From: JABWBD01 sp040768665
Lineage (GTDB): Bacteria; Planctomycetota; Planctomycetia; Pirellulales; Thermoguttaceae
Direction of reading: 5' to 3'
Assembly: GCA_040768665.1 (NCBI GenBank)
Contig: JAXGMN010000011.1
Coordinates: 124,001 to 188,000, forward strand
Length of the DNA: 64,000 nt
How positions within the stretch are numbered: position 1 is the stretch's first letter; the number at the start of each line of letters is the position of its first letter. A program made the position numbers and the translations under genes. The notes under the pieces are model-generated. The model made no database searches and had not been told where the DNA came from. It saw nothing but the letters and a program-made list of their open reading frames with translations. Positions 32,994 through 41,776 of the stretch are shown here, one piece after another.

Positions 32994-34505
32994 ATGGCTA
33001 CGAGAATCAGCCGTCGCGCAATACTGCGCCACAGCATGACCATCGGCGCAGCGGTGGGTTTCGGAGGAGTCCGGCCCGGCAAATCGGTGGAAATCGACGA
33101 ACCGTCAAAGCGGGGCGTATTACAGCCTCGGATCGAACCACTCGTCCGTCTGTTGGAGGAAACCCCGCGAGATCGAGTTCTCGAAGCGGTCGGCGAGAAG
33201 ATCCGCGACGGAGCGACGTACCCCGATGTGCTGGCGGCGCTGATTCTGGCCGGAGTCCACGAGGTCCAGCCTCGGCCCTCGGTCGGCTTCAAGTTCCACA
33301 CGGTGCTGGGCGTTATCTCGTACGACCTCATCCGCAACGAGTTGCCCACCGTGGATCAGTGGCTGCCGATCTTCTGGGGAATCGACTATTTCAAGAGCGC
33401 CCAAGCGAGCGACCAGCGAGAGGGCGACTGGAAGATGGCGCCGGTCGACGAGTCGGCCGTGCCTGCCGCGGGCCAATCGGCGCGCTCGCTCGTCGAGGCC
33501 ATGGGTGCCTGGGACGAACCGAAGGCCGACGCAGCGGCCGCGGCGGTTGCCCGCCACCTGCCGCCACAACAGGTTTTCGAGCTGTTCTATCCTTTGGGAG
33601 CGCGCGACTTTCGTTCGATCGGCCACAAGGCGATCTTCGTCATGGGCGCCCAACGAGTCCTCGAACGGATCGGATGGCGCCACGCCGAGCCCATCTTGCG
33701 AAGTCTGGCCTACGCACTCCTGATGCACGAGGGAGACAACCCGGCCGACCGCAACGATTTGGCCGATCGGCCTTGGCGGCGGAATCAACCGCTGGCGGAG
33801 AAAATCCGCGGCGATTGGCAGGACGGCATGCTGAGCGACGAGGCGACCACCGAACTGCTTTCCGTGTTTCGCGGCGGTTCCTACGAGGACGCCGCCGACG
33901 CAGTCGTCGCCCGACTGAATGCCGGCGTCTCTCCCGCGTCGGTCTGGGATGCGATTTTCTGCGGCGCGGCGGAACTGCAACTCCGACAGCCGAACATCGT
34001 TTCGCTGCATGCCGCGACGACCGCGCGCGCGATCCACTACGCCTTCCAGACAACCGGCCGGGACCAGACGCGTCGCTTGCTGCTTCTGCAGAACGCCTCG
34101 CTGTTACCGATGTTTCGCGATGCAGCGGCCGCGCGAGGCACTCTCCGAGAGGCACCCATCGAGCAGCTTGAATCGACCCGGCCACCAGGAACCAGTGAGG
34201 TCGCCATTCGCGAGGTCTTCGAGGCCGTGGGCGATAACCGCCGCCGGGCAGCCGAAAAGCTACTCGGCTACCTCGACGCAGACCGGCCGCTCGAGCCGCT
34301 TCTGGCGAAGACCCGGGAACTCTTGTCGCACAAATCGGGCGGCGTCCACGACTACAAGTTCACCTCCGCGGCCCTGGAGGATTTTCAGCACGTCAGCCGA
34401 CCGTGGAGAAACCGGTATCTCGCCTGCGGCGCAATGCATTTCTGCGGGCCCGGTGCGCCCGACAGTCCGATCGTCTCGCGTGCGCGAGCGGTGCTGCGAG
34501 GCTGA
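32994..34505 (+). CDS. Uncharacterised secreted protein with Tat-like leader
   Basis: 503 aa. The N-terminus ATRISRRAILRHSMTIGAAVG has a twin-arginine followed by a hydrophobic stretch, suggesting Tat export of a cofactor-bearing or folded protein. The rest is alpha-helical and rich in histidines (for example HEGDNPAD, LHAATTARAIHYAF, HDYKF near the C-terminus), which could bind metals. I recognise no family. Downstream lies a palindromic element and then murC. Confidence 0.7.
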   Translation: MATRISRRAILRHSMTIGAAVGFGGVRPGKSVEIDEPSKRGVLQPRIEPLVRLLEETPRDRVLEAVGEKIRDGATYPDVLAALILAGVHEVQPRPSVGFKFHTVLGVISYDLIRNELPTVDQWLPIFWGIDYFKSAQASDQREGDWKMAPVDESAVPAAGQSARSLVEAMGAWDEPKADAAAAAVARHLPPQQVFELFYPLGARDFRSIGHKAIFVMGAQRVLERIGWRHAEPILRSLAYALLMHEGDNPADRNDLADRPWRRNQPLAEKIRGDWQDGMLSDEATTELLSVFRGGSYEDAADAVVARLNAGVSPASVWDAIFCGAAELQLRQPNIVSLHAATTARAIHYAFQTTGRDQTRRLLLLQNASLLPMFRDAAAARGTLREAPIEQLESTRPPGTSEVAIREVFEAVGDNRRRAAEKLLGYLDADRPLEPLLAKTRELLSHKSGGVHDYKFTSAALEDFQHVSRPWRNRYLACGAMHFCGPGAPDSPIVSRARAVLRG

Positions 34506-34564
34506 CAGGCCGCTCGGTCGGACGCTGTATCGAAGTCATCCGGTGGAATGGGGAGTTGGCCCGA

Positions 34565-34673
34565 CCGAGAGGCCCTAACAAAACGGGGACAGGCACCTCA
34601 CAACGGTGCTCATTCGCCGTGTCTTACGAGTGTTTGGCTCGGAGCCAGTCCCCGTTTTGTTAGGGCCTCTCGG
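34565..34673. repeat. Palindromic element, GAGGCCCTAACAAAAC type, copy 1
   Basis: A perfect 20-bp inverted repeat, CCGAGAGGCCCTAACAAAAC, encloses the core GGGGACAGGCACC...GGAGCCAGTCCCC. It could also act as a bidirectional terminator between the two flanking genes. Confidence 0.85.
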
Positions 34674-34805
34674 TTGATTCACCTGGCGGCTGACCTGGCA
34701 AGAGCTCGGCCCGCTGGCGATTCTCTCGTTACACTTGCCTCTTGTTTTCCCATTCTTATTGTTTTTCCCAGATTACCCAGAACTCCGGTTCGGGTGCCTT
34801 TTCAG

Positions 34806-34835
34806 TTGACACCCAGCCTCGTAAGGGCGTATTAT
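34806..34835 (+). promoter_or_regulatory. Sigma-70-type promoter of murC
   Basis: TTGACA (34806-34811) and TATTAT (34830-34835) are separated by 18 bp. Transcription would start near 34842, two bases before a GTG that opens the murC frame, so the mRNA may be leaderless. Confidence 0.7.
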
Positions 34836-34843
34836 CGTGGGAC

Positions 34844-36328
34844 GTGAAGAATGGACGCTTTCACCAGGGGCCACACGCCAACTTGCCTACCCGCACTTTC
34901 CCCACCTCCCACTGCTTCAGGTTCACGGGCCGCAGACTAGGTGCAAACTCCCCTCCCGGGCACGCCCACCTTATCGGTATCGCTGGGTCGGGAATGCGCT
35001 CGCTTGCGCAGGTGCTCCTGGATCGGGGCTGGTATCTCACCGGGTCCGATACTGCCGGCGCAGAGTTTTTGGCCAGAGCCGGCGTCTCCGTCCACACCTC
35101 CCATGCGGCTGAACACGTCCCCCCGACTGCCGACATTGTCATCGCCAGTGACGCCGTCGGGCCGGACAATCCGGAGATTTGCCAAGCCATCGAGTTGCGG
35201 ATCCCGACGTTCAGCTACTTCGAGGCGCTTGGCCAGATGATGGCCGACAAACGGGGAATTGCGGTTGCAGGGACGCACGGCAAATCCACGACGACCGCCA
35301 TGCTGGCCCACATTCTGGAGCTCGCCGGGCACGACCCCACTGTTGTCTTCGGCGCCGCCCCCCTCGGTTGCACCAATGGCGGACGGGCCGGCTCGGGCGA
35401 GCTGATGCTTGTTGAAGCGTGCGAGTACCGCGCGAACTTCCTCGAGCTTCGCCCCCACCAAGCGGCTATTCTCGGCATTGAGCCCGACCATTTCGACTGC
35501 TATGCGACGCCCCGGCAACTGCATGAAGCGTTCGCCAAGTTCGCTCGGTCTGTTTCGGCCGACGGTCTGCTCTTGGTTCGGCACGACTGCCAGCCGAGCC
35601 GGGCGATAGCTCGGGCGGTGGGCCGACGGGTCCAGACCTTCGGATTCGACCCGGGCGCCGACTGGTCGGTCGGCCGAGGCGTCAGCTTGCGAGGCCGGTG
35701 GCATTTCGAACTGTTCCGCGCCGGTCGGAAAGTGGCGGATGTTTCGCTCCGTGTGCCCGGTTGGCACAACGTGCTCAACGCCCTGGGCGCCGCGGCCATC
35801 GCCTGGGAAAACGGCGTTCCGGCCGACGCAATCGCCGCCGGCTTGGGGAGCTTTCGGGGCTTGCAACGCCGCCTCGAGGTGGTCGGAGCATGGCGGGGAG
35901 TAACGCTGGTCGATGACTATGCTCACCACCCTACCGAGGTAACCGCCACACTCGCGACGATCCGCCGGATGTATCCCGGCCGCCGGCTCTGGTGCGTATT
36001 TCAACCGCACCAGGCATCGCGGACCCGGCACCTGCTGGACGAACTGGCCGCCAGCCTGCAAAATGCGGATAGGGTAATCGTCGCCGATATTTTCCGCGCT
36101 CGCGAGCCGGAGCTGTCGGCAGGCGAGGTGACAGCCGCCGACCTGGCCGCCGAGGTCCGCAAAGGACGCGTTGCGGTCGCCGACGTCCACGCGATGGCCC
36201 GGATCGTCCATCTCCTCCAACGGCAGCTCGAGCCGGGCGACGTACTGGCCACCCTCGGAGCCGGGGATATACGAAAGATCTGCAATGAGTTGTTTGACGG
36301 GTTTCGAGAAGATCGTGCGGCAGGATGA
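34844..36328 (+). CDS. murC: UDP-N-acetylmuramate--alanine ligase MurC
   Basis: The start is set at GTG 34844 because the upstream ATG (34742) precedes the promoter; a later start is possible. The protein has about 494 aa. Nucleotide-binding IGIAGSGMRSLAQVL at the N-terminus, ATP loop GTHGKSTTTAM, the Mur ligase EACEYRANFL and EPDHFDCY segments, and the C-terminal DDYAHHPTEV with FQPHQASRT are all present. It adds L-alanine to UDP-MurNAc in the cytoplasm. It overlaps murB by 44 nt and heads a murC-murB-ftsQ group, showing that this planctomycete makes peptidoglycan precursors. Confidence 0.93.
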   Translation: MKNGRFHQGPHANLPTRTFPTSHCFRFTGRRLGANSPPGHAHLIGIAGSGMRSLAQVLLDRGWYLTGSDTAGAEFLARAGVSVHTSHAAEHVPPTADIVIASDAVGPDNPEICQAIELRIPTFSYFEALGQMMADKRGIAVAGTHGKSTTTAMLAHILELAGHDPTVVFGAAPLGCTNGGRAGSGELMLVEACEYRANFLELRPHQAAILGIEPDHFDCYATPRQLHEAFAKFARSVSADGLLLVRHDCQPSRAIARAVGRRVQTFGFDPGADWSVGRGVSLRGRWHFELFRAGRKVADVSLRVPGWHNVLNALGAAAIAWENGVPADAIAAGLGSFRGLQRRLEVVGAWRGVTLVDDYAHHPTEVTATLATIRRMYPGRRLWCVFQPHQASRTRHLLDELAASLQNADRVIVADIFRAREPELSAGEVTAADLAAEVRKGRVAVADVHAMARIVHLLQRQLEPGDVLATLGAGDIRKICNELFDGFREDRAAG

Positions 36329-37163
36329 GCCGCTGGCGATGCATACCTGGTTCCAGTTGGGTGGTCCGGCGGAGTATTTCGCTGAACCCCGCACCCGGGA
36401 CGAGTTGATCGCTTTGGTCAAGCGGTGTCGCGAAGAGGAGATTCCCGTCCGCGTGCTGGGACACGGCTCGAATCTTCTGGTACGCGACGACGGCGTTCCG
36501 GGCGTGGTCATTCGGCTATCGGAACCGGCCTTCTGTGACATTGAGGTTTCAGGGACCTCGATCACCGCGGGCAGCGGGGCTCGCCTGGGACGGATTGTCA
36601 CCACGGCAGTCAAAGAGGGCCTCGCCGGGCTCGAGGTGCTTGTGGCCATCCCCGGCACCCTGGGCGGAGCACTGCGTGGCAATGCCGGCACCCATGGGGG
36701 GGACGTCGGACAGTGGACCGTCGAGGCCACCGCACTTACGTACACCGGCGACGTGGTCACTCGGCATGGCGACGAGATGGTATTCTCCTATCGTCAAAGC
36801 AGCCTCGACGAATTGGTGATTGTCGGCGCCAGAATGGAGCTTGAGGAGGATGACCCGCACGAACTCGGCAAACGTCTTCAGAAACAATGGATTATTCGCA
36901 AAGCAAGCCAGCCCATGGGCCATCAGTGCGCCGGCTGTGTCTTCAAGAATCCCCGGGGCGTGACCGCCGGGGAATTGATTGAAAGCGCGGGGCTGAAGGG
37001 GACCCGGATCGGGGGCGCCGTCGTCAGCGAACGGCACGCCAACTTCATCGTCGCGGAACCGGAATGCACCAGCAACGACGTGCTGCGGCTGATCGAATTG
37101 GTCCGCGGCCAGATCCACGATCGCTTCGGTACGGAGTTGGAACTCGAACTGGAAGTCTGGTAA
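36285..37163 (+). CDS. murB: UDP-N-acetylenolpyruvoylglucosamine reductase MurB
   Basis: 292 aa from ATG 36285 inside the end of murC. FAD-binding features: HTWFQLGGPAEYF, VLGHGSNLLVRD, and IPGTLGGALRGNAGTHGG. The catalytic serine lies in CAGCVFKNP, where type II MurB has S/C-V-F-K-N-P, and a glutamate follows near the C-terminus (AEPECTSNDVL). It makes UDP-MurNAc, the substrate of MurC. Two bases separate it from ftsQ. Confidence 0.93.
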   Translation: MSCLTGFEKIVRQDEPLAMHTWFQLGGPAEYFAEPRTRDELIALVKRCREEEIPVRVLGHGSNLLVRDDGVPGVVIRLSEPAFCDIEVSGTSITAGSGARLGRIVTTAVKEGLAGLEVLVAIPGTLGGALRGNAGTHGGDVGQWTVEATALTYTGDVVTRHGDEMVFSYRQSSLDELVIVGARMELEEDDPHELGKRLQKQWIIRKASQPMGHQCAGCVFKNPRGVTAGELIESAGLKGTRIGGAVVSERHANFIVAEPECTSNDVLRLIELVRGQIHDRFGTELELELEVW

Positions 37164-37164
37164 C

Positions 37165-38094
37165 ATGTCGGCCAAGAAGGCTGCTTCCAAGGCGAAATCG
37201 CCGCCGCCGGGTTCCACGGGGGCCATTCACCGCCTGCTGAACGCCCAGAGCCGTACCGTCGCGCTGGGGGTGTTGATCGGTGTGCTTTTCTTCGGTTCCT
37301 GGTACACCGTCTGGAGTGGAGTGCGGGATCACGTCCTCTCGTCCGACCAGTACTGGCTTGCGCCGCATCGCGTGGAGATCACCCCGCCTCCGCCCTGGAT
37401 CCATTGCGATATCCGGGCGGAAGTTTTTCGCGATGCAAGCCTCGATGGCCCGCTGTCGATCATGGACGACGATCTGGCCTCGCGCATCGCCGACGCCTTC
37501 TCGCTCCACCCGTGGGTGAAGCGGGTCCACCGGGTCAGCAAACACCATCCGGCGTGCGTCAAGGTCGAGTTGGAATATCGCCAACCGGTCTGCATGGTCC
37601 AGGTGCCGGGCGGCGTGCATGCGGTGGACTGCGAGGCGGTCGTGCTTCCGGCCGGCGACTTTTCGCCGGTCGAAGCCAGCCGATATCCACGTTTGGACGG
37701 TGTTCGTACAGAACCGTTAGGGCCGGTCGGCACTCGCTGGGGCGACCCGATCGTGCTGGGCGCCGCCCAAATCGCGGCGGCATTCGCAGAAGACTGGTAC
37801 AATCTGGGCCTCGACGGGATCCTCCCGTCCGCCGCCGTCTCCGGGATGCCGGACCAGTACCTCTACGACCTCTTCACGCGCAACGGCACCCGAATTCGAT
37901 GGGGTCGTGCCCCGAGCGACGATCTGGCCGGCGAACTTCCGGCTGCAGAAAAAATTGCTCGACTAAAGCGCTACGCTCGCAATCACGGCGGACTGGATAG
38001 CAGCCAGGGCGGACGAGATATCGACGTTCAACGCCTCGAGGAAGTCGATCCTTCCCGCCAAATGGATGGCCCGGCACCTTTGGGATCCCGCTAA
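37165..38094 (+). CDS. ftsQ: FtsQ-like cell-division protein
   Basis: 309 aa. A short basic cytoplasmic tail, one membrane helix (about residues 33-52, VALGVLIGVLFFGSWYTVW) and a periplasmic part with a POTRA-like region (LHPWVKRVHRVSKHHPACVKV). Its position after murC-murB is the usual place of ftsQ in division clusters. Sequence conservation of FtsQ is low, so the call rests on topology, length and context. Confidence 0.75.
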   Translation: MSAKKAASKAKSPPPGSTGAIHRLLNAQSRTVALGVLIGVLFFGSWYTVWSGVRDHVLSSDQYWLAPHRVEITPPPPWIHCDIRAEVFRDASLDGPLSIMDDDLASRIADAFSLHPWVKRVHRVSKHHPACVKVELEYRQPVCMVQVPGGVHAVDCEAVVLPAGDFSPVEASRYPRLDGVRTEPLGPVGTRWGDPIVLGAAQIAAAFAEDWYNLGLDGILPSAAVSGMPDQYLYDLFTRNGTRIRWGRAPSDDLAGELPAAEKIARLKRYARNHGGLDSSQGGRDIDVQRLEEVDPSRQMDGPAPLGSR

Positions 38095-38195
38095 GGACCC
38101 TATCCCGAGACCTCGGAGGAGAAGGGGACAGGCACATTTTGCTCCGAAGACTGCGCAAAATGAGCCAGTCCCGGGTGGTTTTGGGATTGGGCTCT
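38094..38195. repeat. Palindromic element, TATCCCAAAAC type, imperfect copy
   Basis: The core GGGGACAGGCACATTTTGC to GCAAAATGAGCCAGTCCC is intact; outer repeats AGGACCCTATCCCGAGACC and GGTTTTGGGATTGGGCTCT are imperfect. It overlaps the end of the ftsQ region. Confidence 0.75.
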
Positions 38196-38390
38196 ACGGA
38201 GCGAGTCGCGGGTACGCGCCGCCCCCTCGCCGTGGCAAGGTCTGCCGCTTGCAGCGGATTGTCCGGCTCGACTCCGCCTCCCTCGCGGTGCAAGGCAAGA
38301 ATTCGGCCCAAGGACTGGTAACGCGTGGAGCGGGTCGCTACGATGGAGACTTTGAAACGTGATCCGCATCCGGCTAACTGGGAGGGATTC

Positions 38391-39029
38391 ATGCCAGAAC
38401 CCGCTGAACTCTACGATGCCATCCTGACCGGCAACGCGAAGAAGGCCGAGGAAGTGACCAAGGCGGCGTTGGACGCCGAGGTGAATCCCTCGGAGTTGCT
38501 GAGCAAGTACATGATTCCGGCCATGGATGAGGTGGGCAAACGCTTCGAGTGCAACGAGTACTTCGTGCCCGAGCTGCTGATCGCCGCGCGTGCCATGAAG
38601 ACGTCGCTGCAACTGCTCACGCCCCGGCTGGCCGCGGCCGGCGCGAAGGCGGCCGGTCGCGTGGTCATCGGTACCGTGCAGGGCGACCTGCACGATATCG
38701 GCAAGAACCTGGTGGCCTCGATGCTTGAAGGCGGGGGATTCGAAGTGGTCGACCTCGGCGTCGATGTCCCGGCGGAGAAGTTCGTCGAAGCGGCTCAGGG
38801 GGGAGACAACTCGATCGTCGCGCTGTCGGCCCTGTTGACCACAACGATGACCCAGATGAAGAACGTCATCCAGGCCCTCGAAGCGGCCGGTCTTCGCGAG
38901 AAGACGCGGGTGATCATCGGCGGTGCTCCGATCACCCAGCAGTATGCCGATGAGATCGGTGCGGATGGATATAGCGACAACGCCAGCGCCGCGGTGAGCC
39001 TGGCTCGCAAGCTTGTCGCAACCGCGTAG
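38391..39029 (+). CDS. Corrinoid (B12-binding) protein of methyltransferase system
   Basis: 212 aa from ATG 38391, preceded by GGGAGG. The N-terminal four-helix cap domain is followed by the cobalamin-binding Rossmann fold with QGDLHDIGKNL (DxHxxG, His ligand of cobalt), SALLTTTM (SxL) and IIGGAPITQQYADEIGADGY (GG motif). This is the layout of MtaC/MtbC-type proteins and of the B12 module of MetH. With the downstream methyltransferase genes it would shuttle a methyl group between methyl-THF and homocysteine. Confidence 0.92.
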   Translation: MPEPAELYDAILTGNAKKAEEVTKAALDAEVNPSELLSKYMIPAMDEVGKRFECNEYFVPELLIAARAMKTSLQLLTPRLAAAGAKAAGRVVIGTVQGDLHDIGKNLVASMLEGGGFEVVDLGVDVPAEKFVEAAQGGDNSIVALSALLTTTMTQMKNVIQALEAAGLREKTRVIIGGAPITQQYADEIGADGYSDNASAAVSLARKLVATA

Positions 39030-39129
39030 CCGAGGCCGGGAAGCCTCGCGCGTGAAACGGCGAAAAGGACGACAGGCGCTCGGGTCGTGATGACCGGGCG
39101 CCGGTCGGTCGGGGTATCGCCCGTGCCGG

Positions 39130-40800
39130 ATGGAGCCACGTCCCCCGCGGCGTCTCAAACAGGTACCTGCTGCCGTGATTGCATCCAAAGAGGGTGTGTC
39201 GCTACGTTCAATGCTCTCCGGGGACCGCTTCTACTACGGAGCGGAGGTGGTTACCACGCGAGGCTTTGCCCCCGAAGGTTCGCCGGATCAACTCGTCGGC
39301 ATGGCCGGCGACCTTCTGGCCGATCCGCGGATCGGCTGGATTTCGATTACCGACAACCCCGGCGGTGCTCCGATGCTTCCGCCCGACTACTTGGCCGGCA
39401 AGTTCCCGGGCAGCCAGTCGCAAATGGTTTTTCACCTCACATGCAAGGACCTGAACCGTAACGGGCTGGAGGCGGCTGCCTGGCGGTATGCAGCCGAGGG
39501 ATTCGAAAATATTCTGGCGATCACGGGAGATTATCCGACCACCGGGTTCGGCGGCGTTGCCGAGCCCGTTTTCGATTTGGATTCGGTCGGTTTGATTTTG
39601 CTACTGCGGTCGATGAACGGGGGCTTGAAGGTTCTCAATCGCCGCGGCGGCGTCGAGTCGCTCCCGAAAACCAACTTCTACATCGGTTGCGTGGTATCGC
39701 CTTTCAAGCGGCACGAGCGAGAGCTGATGCCGCAGTATTTCAAGCTCGTCCGCAAAATCCACGTCGGCGCCGAGTGGGTCATCCCTCAACTCGGCTACGA
39801 TATGCGGAAGTTTCACGAAGTGAAACTGATGCTCGAGTCGCGCGGCATCGAAGTGCCCGTGATCGGGAACGTCTACCTGCTGAACCGCGCCGTGGCAAAG
39901 CTTTTCAACAGTGGGCAACTTGCGGGCTGCGTCGTAAGCAACGAACTTCTGGAAACGGCGGAGAAGTACGCCGCGGGGCCGGACAAGGGCCGCGTCTTCT
40001 TCCGCGAACTGGCCGCAAAGCAATTGGCCGTGTTCAAAGGGCTCGGCTTTGCCGCCGGCTACCTTGGAGGGATTTCCAAGGCCGAGACTTTCGGCCAAGT
40101 CATCGAGTTGGCCGAGAGCTACGCCCCCGACGACTGGCGGGAATTCGTCAAGGAAATCCAATATAGTCAGCCCGACGAGTTCTTTCTCTTCGAACACGAT
40201 CCGCAGACCGGCTTGAGCGCCCCGGACCGCATCAACCCCGATTATCTCCGTTCACTGGACCGACCGCCGAAATCAAGAGAGGCGACCCTGGGTTACCGCG
40301 TTTCGCGAATGGTGCATCACGTGGCGTTTACTCGGGGCAAGGGATTGTACGGGCTCATCCAGCGGATCTTCCGCCGGTGGGGCAAGAGGCCCGGACTTGC
40401 CAGCCGCTTCTCGTATTGGCTCGAGCGCGAAGCGAAGCATCTCGGCTACGGTTGCCAGGACTGCGGCGACTGCAGTCTTCCCGACTGCGCGTATCTCTGT
40501 CCGCTGGCAAGCTGTTCCAAGGCATCCCGCAACGGCCCCTGCGGCGGCTCGTGCGGCGGACGGTGCGAACTGGACGACAAGGAGTGTTTCTGGGCGAGAG
40601 TCTACGAGCGGCTGAAGTACTACGGCGAGTCGGAAGAGATGTTTGTCGGCCCCGCGGTGATCTACGACGCACGGCTGAAGCACACGTCGGCGTGGGCCAA
40701 CACGTACCTCGACCGCGACCATTATGCGGCGGAAAACTCAGACAACACCGCCGCCGAAGCGACACAGGAAAAGGAGGAGACTGCAAAGCATGGGCATTGA
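39130..40800 (+). CDS. Methylenetetrahydrofolate reductase with C-terminal Cys-rich domain
   Basis: 556 aa; the exact start is uncertain. The N-terminal part is a MetF-type barrel (YYGAEVVTTRGFAPEGS, ITDNPGGAPMLPPDYLA, ENILAITGDYP). The last 130 residues carry a cysteine-rich MTHFR_C domain with CQDCGDCSLPDCAYLCPL and CGGSCGGRCELDDKECFW, seen in acetogen-type and related reductases, possibly for Fe-S or zinc. It makes 5-methyl-THF for the next enzyme. Its last 11 nt overlap the next gene. Confidence 0.85.
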   Translation: MEPRPPRRLKQVPAAVIASKEGVSLRSMLSGDRFYYGAEVVTTRGFAPEGSPDQLVGMAGDLLADPRIGWISITDNPGGAPMLPPDYLAGKFPGSQSQMVFHLTCKDLNRNGLEAAAWRYAAEGFENILAITGDYPTTGFGGVAEPVFDLDSVGLILLLRSMNGGLKVLNRRGGVESLPKTNFYIGCVVSPFKRHERELMPQYFKLVRKIHVGAEWVIPQLGYDMRKFHEVKLMLESRGIEVPVIGNVYLLNRAVAKLFNSGQLAGCVVSNELLETAEKYAAGPDKGRVFFRELAAKQLAVFKGLGFAAGYLGGISKAETFGQVIELAESYAPDDWREFVKEIQYSQPDEFFLFEHDPQTGLSAPDRINPDYLRSLDRPPKSREATLGYRVSRMVHHVAFTRGKGLYGLIQRIFRRWGKRPGLASRFSYWLEREAKHLGYGCQDCGDCSLPDCAYLCPLASCSKASRNGPCGGSCGGRCELDDKECFWARVYERLKYYGESEEMFVGPAVIYDARLKHTSAWANTYLDRDHYAAENSDNTAAEATQEKEETAKHGH

Positions 40801-41659
40801 AGGGTTGACGATTATCGGCGAGACGATCAACGACTCGGTCCCGTCGACACACAAGCTTTTCGACGCGGGCGACCTGGAAGAGCTCCTGGAACTTGCCCGC
40901 ATGCAGGACGCCGGCGGTGCGGGCTACATCGACGTGAATGTCGGTCCGCGCCCGCCCGAGTTCATGGCCGACCTGGTCTGCAAGATCCAGGAAGTAACCG
41001 CCAGGCCGCTGTCGATCGACAGCCCGGACGTTAATATCGCACGGGCCGGCCTGGAGGCGTATCGTCCCGAACGCGCCGGCGGCGCAAAACCGGTTCTCAA
41101 TTCGATCTCACCGCTGCGGACCGAGATGTTCGAGTTGTATCGGGTCCAGCCGTTCATGCCGATCCTGCTCGTTTCGGAACGCGTGGAGAACGGCCGCTCG
41201 ATGCCTTGCCGCACGGCCGAGGAAACCTACCAGGCGGCGAGATTCCTGGTCCAGAAGGCTCGCGACACCGGTTATGCGTTTGCCAACGACGACTTCATCA
41301 TCGATCCCGGCATTGCCCCGGTAGCCAGCGACGCCGAGGGGAACCTGAAGCGGCTGATTGCTGCAATGGAGAAAATCCACCAGGACGCGGATCTGGCCGG
41401 CGTCCACATGTCGGTCGGACTGAGCAACTTCACTGTCCTGCTGCCCTCCAAGCGCGCCGACGGCTCACCCGTGAAGAGTCCGCTGGAAAGCGCGTTTCTC
41501 ACGAAGGCCATGCCGCTGGGGCTCGACATGGTGATCGGCTCGGTGAAACGCAAATACGAACGGCTCCCGGACGACCATCCCGCCATGACCTGTATCAACC
41601 AAGTGCTCAAGGCCGACGGTTTCGACGCGATCATGCGCGTTCGCGATTACTACTCGTAA
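40790..41659 (+). CDS. Methyltetrahydrofolate:corrinoid methyltransferase
   Basis: 289 aa from ATG 40790, preceded by AAGGAGGAG; it overlaps the reductase stop. A pterin-binding TIM barrel: LTIIGETINDSVPS, DAGGAGYIDVNVGPRP, PLSIDSPDVNIARAGLEAY, VLNSISPLRTEMF, FANDDFIIDPGIAPVASD, GLSNFTVLLPSKR. This is the AcsE/MeTr subgroup, equal to the folate module of MetH. It moves the methyl group from methyl-THF to the corrinoid protein encoded upstream. Confidence 0.9.
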   Translation: MGIEGLTIIGETINDSVPSTHKLFDAGDLEELLELARMQDAGGAGYIDVNVGPRPPEFMADLVCKIQEVTARPLSIDSPDVNIARAGLEAYRPERAGGAKPVLNSISPLRTEMFELYRVQPFMPILLVSERVENGRSMPCRTAEETYQAARFLVQKARDTGYAFANDDFIIDPGIAPVASDAEGNLKRLIAAMEKIHQDADLAGVHMSVGLSNFTVLLPSKRADGSPVKSPLESAFLTKAMPLGLDMVIGSVKRKYERLPDDHPAMTCINQVLKADGFDAIMRVRDYYS

Positions 41660-41776
41660 GAAGAGTGGGGTGATGGAGTGATGGAGTAATGGAAAGTTGA
41701 AGGCGGGAAGGCTCGCCACTCCATCAATCCATCACTCCGATTTTCCAGGACTCCATTCCTCCAACCTTCCCCTGCC

